Shown: in pieces, positions 55,408 through 62,943 of the stretch | Position numbering within the stretch: position 1 is the stretch's first letter | Layout: the number at the start of each line of letters is the position of its first letter | DNA from: Bacteroidaceae bacterium | GTDB taxonomy: Bacteria > Bacteroidota > Bacteroidia > Bacteroidales > Bacteroidaceae | Length of the DNA: 64,000 bases | NCBI GenBank assembly: GCA_024401225.1 | Contig: JAKSLM010000002.1 | Location: forward strand, 1-64,000 | Reading direction: 5' to 3' | Program-made: the position numbers and the translations under genes | Notes under the pieces: generated by a model | Database searches by the model: none | The model's input: the letters and a program-made list of their open reading frames with translations, nothing else | Told to the model about the DNA's origin: nothing

Positions 55408-55468
55408 GTTTTTGAAGTTGTTTAGTTTTTAGTTATTAATTATTTGTTGATTTATTTATTTCGCCTTA

Positions 55469-56656
55469 TTACTTGATTGAGAACTTGTAAGCAGCGTGGC
55501 TGTAGTACTTCTCGCCTGGCTTGAGAGTTGGCTGTACCCACTCAGGATTGTTAGGAGAGTTAGGATACTTCTGGCTCTCGAGACATACACTTACGTACTG
55601 TGGATACTTACCACCCTTATGAGCGATTTCAAGTTCACCATCAACACCCTGGAAGTTACCAGTATAGCACTGTACACCTGGCTCGTTAGTGAACATCTCC
55701 ATATAGATACCAGTCTTCTTCGAATAGAGGGAAGCACAAGGAGTAGTGTCGTCACCCTTACCATCCTTGTATGTATTCAAGCAGAAGTTGTGGTCGATAC
55801 CGCCACGTGCATTCTGGATCTGATCGAAGTCAGCACCGATAGCATCAGCGATAGCGTGAGGAGTAGTGAAGTCGAATGGAGTATCAGCTACTGGCTTGAT
55901 TTCGCCTGTAGGAATGTAAAGTTCGTTGGATGGAGTGAAATTGTCAGCATTGATCCAGAGCTCCATATCAGTACCTACCTTGTTGAAATCACCATTGAGG
56001 TTATAGTAGTTGTGGTTTGTCTGGTTGATGATTGTTTCCTTGTCAGTAGTTGCTTCCCATACCATGTCGAGTGTGTTGTCGGAAGTAACTGTATAAGTTG
56101 TTGTTGCAGTAACAGTTCCTGGGAAACCATTCTCTCCGTCCTCAGCAACAATTGTAAGCTTAAGGATTGAGTCGCCGATCTGCTCAGCTGTGTAAACCTT
56201 GTTCATCCAGCCTGTAGCGCCACCACCATGGAGGCAGTTAGGACCATCGTTGGCTGTGAGGTTGTACTCCTCGCCATTGAGAGTGAACTTTGCATCTGCA
56301 ATACGGTTTGCATAACGACCTACCGATGAGCCGTAATCACTTGGAGTGTTCTCTGTGTCTGCATACTCGTGGATATTGTCATATCCCAGTACTACGTCTG
56401 TTGGCTTACCATCCTTATCAGGAACAACAAGCGAAACAACACGACCACCATAGTTTGTGATACAAACCTCCATGCCATTGGCATTCTTGAGTGTGTAAAG
56501 CTTTACTGGTGCTTCGTTGATAAGAGTATCGAACGCTGCAGGATTAAGACCTGAAACTGTAAGTTCTGGATCAGTATTTACCTGACCACCTCCACATGAA
56601 CAAAGGAATGCTACTGCAGCAGCACCTCCCATGAGAAATGTTTTGAAATTAGTCAT
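55469..56656 (-). CDS. Aldose 1-epimerase lipoprotein
   Basis: 395 residues. A lipoprotein signal peptide with lipobox LCSC (Cys21 followed by GGG) places it outside the cytoplasm. The rest is a mutarotase: ITNYGGRVVSLVVPDKDG, GSSVGRYANRIADAKFTLNGEEYNLTANDGPNCLHGG, the catalytic NQTNHNYYNL histidine and GGIDHNFCLN. It equilibrates the alpha and beta forms of sugars before import, which fits its place immediately ahead of the symporter gene. A second, cytosolic mutarotase is encoded at 59582-60664. Confidence 0.92.
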   Translation of the reverse strand: MTNFKTFLMGGAAAVAFLCSCGGGQVNTDPELTVSGLNPAAFDTLINEAPVKLYTLKNANGMEVCITNYGGRVVSLVVPDKDGKPTDVVLGYDNIHEYADTENTPSDYGSSVGRYANRIADAKFTLNGEEYNLTANDGPNCLHGGGATGWMNKVYTAEQIGDSILKLTIVAEDGENGFPGTVTATTTYTVTSDNTLDMVWEATTDKETIINQTNHNYYNLNGDFNKVGTDMELWINADNFTPSNELYIPTGEIKPVADTPFDFTTPHAIADAIGADFDQIQNARGGIDHNFCLNTYKDGKGDDTTPCASLYSKKTGIYMEMFTNEPGVQCYTGNFQGVDGELEIAHKGGKYPQYVSVCLESQKYPNSPNNPEWVQPTLKPGEKYYSHAAYKFSIK

Positions 56657-56696
56657 AAAATTGAGTTAGATTAGATATTAGTTCATAAACTAAAAT

Positions 56697-56733
56697 CAAA
56701 TTTACGACAAAAAAACGGATTGAGCACGTCAAA
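56697..56733 (-). promoter_or_regulatory. Candidate promoter of the mutarotase-symporter unit
   Basis: TAAATTTG (56697-56704) on the minus strand fits TAnnTTTG, with TTTG at 56730-56733 upstream; the 25-bp gap is longer than usual. The leader would be about 35 nt. Confidence 0.4.
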
Positions 56734-56824
56734 AAATATGTTGTAAAACATATAAAAGGCTTTTGCATCCGTTTGCAATAATTTTAGTCTTTCGAACCAT
56801 TAAATTTTCCTATAAATGGCACAA

Positions 56825-56858
56825 AAAAAGATGCGAAAATCATATTCCCGCATCTTTT
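56825..56858. terminator. Terminator after the galactose/glucose MFS gene
   Basis: AAAAGATGCG pairs with CGCATCTTTT, T-rich on both strands. It ends the galM-galK-MFS unit. Confidence 0.75.
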
Positions 56859-56947
56859 CTTTCATTGTGATTGCAAAATGCAAAGTCCAGTTTGCAATTA
56901 TGTGTTTACTCGGACAGATTGAAATCTGTACGAAAATGTGTCGTATT

Positions 56948-58204
56948 TTAGTCTACCTTAATGTCCTTGTTTACATTCTTGCAACCCCAGATAGAGTAGT
57001 AGAGGATGTAAGCAAGCATGGCAACGATAAGCCAGTAAGAACCGAGATAGCCTGTGATAGGGCGAACAACGAGGTCCTGGAAGAATGGCATCATACCACC
57101 ACCGAACACCATTACCATGAAGAGACCTGAAGCCTTAGCTGTGTACTTGCCGAGACCTTCAGTTGAGAGGTTGAAGATACCACCCCACATTACCGATGTA
57201 CAGAGACCGCAGAGGAAGATGAATACACATGAGAGTGGAACTGTAGCATTCTCGATAGTGATGAAACCGAGATTAACATTGAGGGTAGTTGTAATGTCGC
57301 CAGTGAAGATAGCAGCAACAATGAGGATGATACCAACTGCTGATACTGTAATCATCTGAGCACGAGTAGAAACCTTACCAGAAATGAAAGTAGAAGTGAA
57401 ACGTCCTACAAGCATAAGGAACCAGTAAATACCTGCGAGAGAGCCTGCTACTGTAGCTGCACCTTCAAAACCACCTTCACGGCTAATCCACTGATTCATC
57501 ATACCAGGAGTAGCAATTTCTACACCTACATAGAAGAAGATGGCGATGATACCAAGAAGACAATGACGGAAAGCAAGTGGAGACTTTTCGTATGTAACGT
57601 TCTTGAGGTCACCCTGTGGCTCTTCAATCTTGATGAATGAGATAACTGCAAATGCTGCGAGGAAGATAACGATACCTGTGATGATGAGTGGTGCAACATC
57701 AGGGAAAGAATCCTTAGTGAGTGTACCAACGAGAGCACCAGCGAGGATAGGAGTAGCTGTACCAGAGAGTGAGTTGAGCGTACCACCAGCCTGAACGAGC
57801 TGATTACCAGTATTACCACCACCACCGAGAAGGTTAAGCATTGGGTTTACAACTGTGTTGAGCATACATACACAGAAACCGCAGACGAGCGCTCCGAGGA
57901 GGTAAACATAGATATTGTTGACAATACCTGAAGTGAGCTGAATACCAAGACCGATAGCACCTACGATGAGTGCGATGAGAGCTGTCTTCTTGTATCCATA
58001 CTTGATGAGCATGTTACCAGCAGGAATACCCATGATAAGATATGCTGTGAAGTTCATGAGGTTACCAGCCATACCAGCCCATTCGTAGGACATACCCCAA
58101 ATGTTACCGAATGGTGCAGCCATGTTAGTTACGAAACTGATCATTGCGAAGATGAAGAACATGGTGATGATCGCAACCCAGTTTCTCTTTTGTTCTTGTG
58201 CCAT
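56948..58204 (-). CDS. FucP/GluP-type sugar MFS transporter
   Basis: 418 residues, twelve membrane helices. Resembles the fucose-galactose-glucose family of proton symporters: FVTNMAAPFGNIWGMSYEWAG, LMGIPAGNMLIKYGYKKTAL (MFS loop 2), GFCVCMLNTVVNPMLNLLGGGGNTGNQLVQAGGTLNSLSG. The asparagine/glycine-rich stretch is typical of the family. Downstream of galK with a hairpin between, so galactose or glucose is the likely substrate. Confidence 0.88.
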   Translation of the reverse strand: MAQEQKRNWVAIITMFFIFAMISFVTNMAAPFGNIWGMSYEWAGMAGNLMNFTAYLIMGIPAGNMLIKYGYKKTALIALIVGAIGLGIQLTSGIVNNIYVYLLGALVCGFCVCMLNTVVNPMLNLLGGGGNTGNQLVQAGGTLNSLSGTATPILAGALVGTLTKDSFPDVAPLIITGIVIFLAAFAVISFIKIEEPQGDLKNVTYEKSPLAFRHCLLGIIAIFFYVGVEIATPGMMNQWISREGGFEGAATVAGSLAGIYWFLMLVGRFTSTFISGKVSTRAQMITVSAVGIILIVAAIFTGDITTTLNVNLGFITIENATVPLSCVFIFLCGLCTSVMWGGIFNLSTEGLGKYTAKASGLFMVMVFGGGMMPFFQDLVVRPITGYLGSYWLIVAMLAYILYYSIWGCKNVNKDIKVD

Positions 58205-58224
58205 AAAAAGATTAAATTATAGGA

Positions 58225-58257
58225 GGGCTCAAGCGTTTGTAATGCAACCTTGAGCCC
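58225..58257 (-). terminator. Hairpin between galK and the MFS gene
   Basis: GGGCTCAAG pairs with CTTGAGCCC just ahead of the MFS ATG, with no clean T-run. It may be an attenuating or mRNA-processing hairpin within the operon rather than a full stop. Confidence 0.5.
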
Positions 58258-58309
58258 TTACTATTAGGTTATTGTTATTGTTTAATTAAAAATATGTAAC
58301 ACATTGTGA

Positions 58310-59476
58310 TTAAGCAAGCTTACGAGAACCGTCACCGATAACTACAGGGATAACGATTGGCTTCTTGCCATACTTAGCTTCAAACTTCTCAACTGCAGTC
58401 TTTGTGAAGTTGTCATAGAGCTCGTCAGCAACGAGGTTGATAGTACAGCCGCCGAAGCCACCACCCATGATACGTGAACCTGTAACTGAGCACTCCTTAG
58501 CGATGTCGTTGAGGAAGTCGAGTTCTTCGCACGATACTTCATAGTCCTTAGACAGACCATAGTGAGTTTCGTACATCTTCTGACCTACAGTTTCGTAGTC
58601 ACCCTTCTCGAGAGCATCACATACTGCGAGTACGCGGTCCTTCTCACCGAGAACGAATGTTGCACGCTTGATATCCTCCTCTGAGCATTCAGCCTTAACC
58701 TCTTCGAGCATCTCCCAAGTACACTCGCGGAGTGTCTCGATATTAGCCTCTGGGTGCTTTGCAGCACAAGCCTTAGCAACACGCTCGCAAGAGTTACGAC
58801 GATCGTTGTATGGAGAACCTGCAAGTTCGTGCTTTACGCATGAGTTGATGAGAACGAGCTTGTAGCCCTCTGGATTCCATGGGAAGTATTCGAATTCACC
58901 TGAACGACAGTCGAGACGCATGAGGTTGCCCTTCTTACCATGGCATGAAGCAAACTGGTCCATGATACCGCAGTTGAGACCGAGGTAGATGTGCTCAGTA
59001 GCCTGACCAGCCTTAGCACGCTCCATAGGACCGATCTTGTTGTCACCGAAGAGGTCGTTGATAGCGCAAGCGTAGCATGACTCGAGAGCAGCCGATGATG
59101 ACATACCTGCACCAAGTGGTACATCGCCAGCAAATGCAGTATCGAAGCCCATTACAGGAACGCCGAGCTTCTCCATCTCCTTAGCGATACCGTAGATGTA
59201 GCGGAAGTGGCTTGCCTTTGGTCCTGCTGGATCATCGAGCGAGAATTCATCATAGTCCTTAAGGTCGATAGAATATGCCTTGATAGTACGAGTTCCATTT
59301 GGACGAACCTCAGCAATCATACCCTGTTCAACAGCTCCTGGGAATACGAATCCACCATTATAGTCAGTATGTTCGCCAATGAGATTAATACGACCTGGAG
59401 ATGCATATACAGAACCAGGTTCACCACCGAGATGCTTGAGGAAGCGACTACGAACGTCGTCAATTTTCAGTTTCAT
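58310..59476 (-). CDS. galK: Galactokinase
   Basis: 388 residues. Phosphorylates galactose at C1. GHMP-kinase signatures: GRINLIGEHTDYNGG (28-42, galactokinase signature), PLGAGMSSSAALE (120-132, ATP-binding) and the late SRIMGGGFGGCTINL. The gap to galM is 105 bp and contains a hairpin. galT/galE are not present, so the rest of the Leloir path lies elsewhere. Confidence 0.97.
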   Translation of the reverse strand: MKLKIDDVRSRFLKHLGGEPGSVYASPGRINLIGEHTDYNGGFVFPGAVEQGMIAEVRPNGTRTIKAYSIDLKDYDEFSLDDPAGPKASHFRYIYGIAKEMEKLGVPVMGFDTAFAGDVPLGAGMSSSAALESCYACAINDLFGDNKIGPMERAKAGQATEHIYLGLNCGIMDQFASCHGKKGNLMRLDCRSGEFEYFPWNPEGYKLVLINSCVKHELAGSPYNDRRNSCERVAKACAAKHPEANIETLRECTWEMLEEVKAECSEEDIKRATFVLGEKDRVLAVCDALEKGDYETVGQKMYETHYGLSKDYEVSCEELDFLNDIAKECSVTGSRIMGGGFGGCTINLVADELYDNFTKTAVEKFEAKYGKKPIVIPVVIGDGSRKLA

Positions 59477-59530
59477 AATTATAAATGTATAATAAGGTTA
59501 ATAATATGATATTAGTTTAAAGTGACAAAT

Positions 59531-59568
59531 GAGAGTGTTAGGAACCATTATAAAGTTCCTAAACCCTC
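59531..59568 (-). terminator. Hairpin between galM and galK
   Basis: GAGGGTTTAGGAAC pairs with GTTCCTAACACTCTC on the minus strand; ATTTGTCACTTT follows. Imperfect stem with two mismatches near its base. Likely intra-operon. Confidence 0.5.
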
Positions 59569-59581
59569 ATCTTTGTTTTTC

Positions 59582-60664
59582 TTACTTTACAGAGAACTTG
59601 TAAATTGTCTTCTGGTTGTACTTCTCACCTGGCTTCAAAACTGTGCTTGGGAAGTAAGGACGGTTTGGAGAGTCTGGGAAGTGCTGAGCTTCGAAGCATA
59701 CTGCTGAACGACGCTGTGAACGGCAACCATTCTGGATCTGGAAGTCAGAGAGGAAGTTACCTGTGTAGAGCTGCATACCTGGCTCTGTAGTCCATGCTTC
59801 AAGTACGCGTCCAGAAGTAGGGCAGTAGAGAGTGACAACCTTTGAGAGCTCGCCAACTTCCTTCTTGTTACAGATGTAGTTGTGGTCATAACCCTGACCG
59901 AACTTGATCTGCTCATCGTCAGCATCGATTCTCTCACCGATAGTCTTTGGAGTGCGGAAGTCGAATGGAGTGCCTTCTACCTTGAGGATCTCACCTGTTG
60001 GGATTGATGTCTCGTCTGTTGGAACGTAGAAGTCGCAATTCATTTCAAGTTCCTGGTCGAGTACTGTAGCAGTTGGATTGCCGATACCCTGGATTGAGAA
60101 GAATGCGTGGTGAGTGAGGTTGATGATAGTCTTCTTGTTGGTAGTTGCCATGTACTCAAGGATGAGTTCGTTGTCATCTGTCCAAGTGAATTCTACAGAG
60201 ATCTTAACCTCGCCTGAGAATCCTTCGTGACCGTAAGGAAGTGTGCAGTTGAGAGTGAGGTTCTGCTCGCCTGTCTGATATGCGTCCCAAACCTGAGCAT
60301 GAAGACCTGTAGGACCTCCGTGGAGGTGGTTCTTGCCATTATTGATAGCAAGCTTGTATTCCTTTCCGTTGAGGGTGAACTTACCATCGCAGATGCGGTT
60401 GCCCCAACGACCGATGAGAGTAGAGAGGTAAGGTTCGTTACCCTTGAGGTACTCATCGAGGTTGTCAAAACCCTGGATAACGTTTTCAATCTTGCCATCC
60501 TTGTTAGGAACCATGATAGCAGGAATAGCTCCACCATAGTTGCAAATTGAAACTTCGTTACCTTCTGCGTTAACGAGTGTGTAGAGGTCAGTCTTCTTAC
60601 CGTTGATGACCTTCTGGAAATTCTCTGGCTTCAAGCCTGAGAGCTTTGGCTGAATTGTGCTCAT
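59582..60664 (-). CDS. galM: Aldose 1-epimerase, cytosolic
   Basis: 360 residues with no signal peptide. Mutarotase motifs: ICNYGGAIPAIMVPNKDGKIENVIQGFD, LIGRWGNRICDGKFTLNGKEYKLAINNGKNHLHGG, NLTHHAFFSIQG with the catalytic histidine, and GYDHNYICN. Converts beta- to alpha-galactose for GalK, which is the next gene. A TATATTTG box on the minus strand (60746-60753) is a candidate -7 element, 82 bp ahead of the ATG. Confidence 0.94.
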   Translation of the reverse strand: MSTIQPKLSGLKPENFQKVINGKKTDLYTLVNAEGNEVSICNYGGAIPAIMVPNKDGKIENVIQGFDNLDEYLKGNEPYLSTLIGRWGNRICDGKFTLNGKEYKLAINNGKNHLHGGPTGLHAQVWDAYQTGEQNLTLNCTLPYGHEGFSGEVKISVEFTWTDDNELILEYMATTNKKTIINLTHHAFFSIQGIGNPTATVLDQELEMNCDFYVPTDETSIPTGEILKVEGTPFDFRTPKTIGERIDADDEQIKFGQGYDHNYICNKKEVGELSKVVTLYCPTSGRVLEAWTTEPGMQLYTGNFLSDFQIQNGCRSQRRSAVCFEAQHFPDSPNRPYFPSTVLKPGEKYNQKTIYKFSVK

Positions 60665-60804
60665 GATAGTATGTTTTTATTATTTTAATTGTAAAATTCA
60701 AATTTATTTTAAGTGTTGGTTTTCGTCAGAAATCCAAATTCATCGCAAATATAAATATAATAATTGAAACGAACTAATAAAAAGCAAATTATTTTTCTCT
60801 TTTT

Positions 60805-62112
60805 TTATTTTTTTAGATAAGTAAGGAGGTCTGCAACCACAAAAGAACTACCTCCAACGTATATTATATCATCTTCTGTGCTATCGGCCAAAGCCTTTTC
60901 GTAGGCTTCAGCTACGGTAGGGAATGACTGTCCGATGAGGCCATTCGTTTTTGCTTTTTCCTTTATGTCTTCGTGCGGAAGAGCCCTTTTGACCGATGCC
61001 TGGCAGAAGTAATAGGTAGCAAGGGTAGGGAGTAGGGCGAGTACGCCGCTTATGTCCTTATCGTTCACCATGCCAAACACGATGCGAAGCGTTGCGCCTT
61101 TCTTCTTAACCAACGCCACCGATCGTTTCAACTGCTCGGCAATATATCCAAATCCGCCTATGTTGTGACCTGTATCACAAACCACATGAGGCTTGTCGTT
61201 GATCTTCTGCCAGCGTCCCATAAGTCCTGTGAGAGAGCACACATCATGGAAGCCTTTTCTTACCGCTTTGTCCGTGATATTGAATCCTTTCTCCTTAAGC
61301 AATGGTAACACATTCAGGATGGTATTTGTGTTCCAGATCTGGCAATCACCACGCAAAGCACCAACAATCTTGCCATAATCATCTGTCATATAAGTTATTG
61401 TACCATTGCTATTGAATCTGTATCGGGCTATTTTCTCATCATCCTGCGCATAGCACAGTTTTGCGTTATGTTTAATAGCAACTTCGTCAAACACAGGATA
61501 AGTCTCTGGCAGGAATTCACCTATCACAACCGGAACGCCATCTTTGATGATGCCAGCCTTCTCGTAGGCAATCTTTTCCAATGTATCACCAAGTAGGGCG
61601 ACATGGTCGAACGATATGTTGGTGATGATCGACACTTCAGGTGTGATGATATTGGTGCAGTCAAGTCGTCCTCCAAGTCCAACCTCAATTACAGCTACAT
61701 CAACCTTGGCTTCTCTGAAATAATCAAATGCCATGGCAGTTGTGATCTCGAAGAATGAAGGATGCAACGGTTCGAAAAATCCTCGATGCTTCTCAACGAA
61801 ATCGATAACATTCTGCTCAGGAATCATTTCGCCGTTCACACGGATTCTCTCACGAAAATCAATAAGATGTGGCGATGTGAACAAACCGACACGATAACCA
61901 GCAGATTGTAGGATTGCTGCAAGCGTATGCGAACAAGAACCCTTGCCGTTGGTTCCTGCCACATGTATGGTCTTGAATGACTGATGCGGATGATTGAAGT
62001 ACTTATCCAGCTCGTGCGTATTGTAAAGACCTTCCTTATATGCATTCTGACCTACGTTCTGAAAAAGAGGGGCAGAATTGAATAGATATTCACACGTTTC
62101 TTTATAATCCAT
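60805..62112 (-). CDS. folC: Folylpolyglutamate synthase / dihydrofolate synthase
   Basis: 435 residues. Adds glutamate to dihydropteroate and folates. Mur-ligase superfamily: FKTIHVAGTNGKGSCSHTLA (P-loop 53-60), GLFTSPHLIDFRERIRVNGE, VAVIEVGLGGRLDCTNII, NISFDHVALLGDTLEKIAYEKAGIIK, and the C-terminal VVCDTGHNIGGF. Length normal. Not linked to the sugar genes; a TAACTTTG box (62173-62180, minus) lies 60 bp ahead of its ATG. Confidence 0.95.
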   Translation of the reverse strand: MDYKETCEYLFNSAPLFQNVGQNAYKEGLYNTHELDKYFNHPHQSFKTIHVAGTNGKGSCSHTLAAILQSAGYRVGLFTSPHLIDFRERIRVNGEMIPEQNVIDFVEKHRGFFEPLHPSFFEITTAMAFDYFREAKVDVAVIEVGLGGRLDCTNIITPEVSIITNISFDHVALLGDTLEKIAYEKAGIIKDGVPVVIGEFLPETYPVFDEVAIKHNAKLCYAQDDEKIARYRFNSNGTITYMTDDYGKIVGALRGDCQIWNTNTILNVLPLLKEKGFNITDKAVRKGFHDVCSLTGLMGRWQKINDKPHVVCDTGHNIGGFGYIAEQLKRSVALVKKKGATLRIVFGMVNDKDISGVLALLPTLATYYFCQASVKRALPHEDIKEKAKTNGLIGQSFPTVAEAYEKALADSTEDDIIYVGGSSFVVADLLTYLKK

Positions 62113-62263
62113 ATTCCGTATTAAACATAACCGCTATTATTCGGTTGTTTTAACAATTCTACATTTATTGTGCAAAGTTACACATAATAAATGAGAATCG
62201 AAAGTCTTTTGAACAAAAAAAATTCGCTATGTTGTAAATTTCGACTGATAAATAAATAATGGA

Positions 62264-62404
62264 TTGCCGTAGGCCATAAAATATCAATAAAGAAAAATAA
62301 GTATTACAGGGAAATCCTGTAGAACCGAAAAATAAAACAATCAGTATAGTGTGTAATCTGTTTTTATATATTTTTATCTATTGATATTTTATGGCCTACG
62401 GCAA
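62264..62404. repeat. 140-bp element bounded by 26-bp inverted repeats
   Basis: The left arm starts TTGCCGTAGGCCATAAAATA and continues to about 62290. Its exact complement ends at about 62404 (TATTTTATGGCCTACGGCAA). Pairing extends imperfectly inward. The interior holds a small hairpin, TACAGG-GAAAT-CCTGTA. No target duplication or transposase is seen. It could be a miniature inverted-repeat element or a structured RNA. Confidence 0.6.
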
Positions 62405-62424
62405 CAAAGCATCAGTAAGGAGTT

Positions 62425-62534
62425 AATTGATTCCTTGCAAGGACTTTGTCAACTCCTTGCAAGGGTTCAGGCGATTCGTTGCAAGGGTTCAGTCGATTCG
62501 TTGCAAGGAGTATATCATCATCTTGCAAACTTAC
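62425..62534. repeat. 22-bp-phased dyad array D (5 units)
   Basis: TTGCAA cores at 62435, 62457, 62479, 62501 and 62523, every step exactly 22 bp. Flanks alternate between ACTCCTTGCAAGG and GATTCGTTGCAAGG forms. It begins 20 bp to the right of the 140-bp element and ends 12 bp before the GTGACA cluster. Confidence 0.85.
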
Positions 62535-62539
62535 GAAAT

Positions 62540-62884
62540 GTGACATGTGTGACACGTGTGACATGTGTGACATATTTTTTTTGCCATACCTTTGCAAATC
62601 ATTTTCGTCGATGTAAACACGTCACGCTTTCACGATATAAAAAATGCCTGTTCTTTATATAAATGTACTATAAATATAGAACAATAATGAAAAGAAATAA
62701 CTGGTTTTCGCATCAAAAAGAAGGACAAAAAGAGGTATAAGAAGGCTATTTTCTTATAATTTCTATATATATATATTTTTTATATATACTTAGTATATAT
62801 AGGCATATCCTCTTATATAGTATCAAGCGCCTATCACCCCGAAAAAAATGATGTCACACATGTCACACGTGTCACACATGTCAC
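62540..62884. repeat. 34-bp perfect inverted repeats made of GTGACANGT units
   Basis: Left arm 62540-62573: GTGACA at 62540, 62549, 62558 and 62567, 9 bp apart, separated by TGT, CGT, TGT. Right arm 62851-62884 is its exact complement with TCAC at 62854, 62863, 62872 and 62881. The 277 bases between are AT-rich, with TATATATAC and GTATATATA facing each other near 62790. A TACCTTTG box (62587-62594, plus) lies 20 bp after the last left-arm unit, as if the repeats were an operator in front of a promoter. No protein-coding frame is convincing inside. Confidence 0.75.
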
Positions 62885-62943
62885 GCTCCGTCTCCATTTA
62901 TTCATTGTGATAATGCAATAATGAGGCAAAAGAGTGACTTTAT

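Noticed and set aside
62425..62534. CRISPR array
   Set aside because: Units are only 22 bp from core to core with no constant repeat plus unique spacer structure, and no cas genes are present in the window.
62381..62662. 93-codon plus-strand frame across array D
   Set aside because: Crosses three repeat types; the peptide is an artefact of the repeats.
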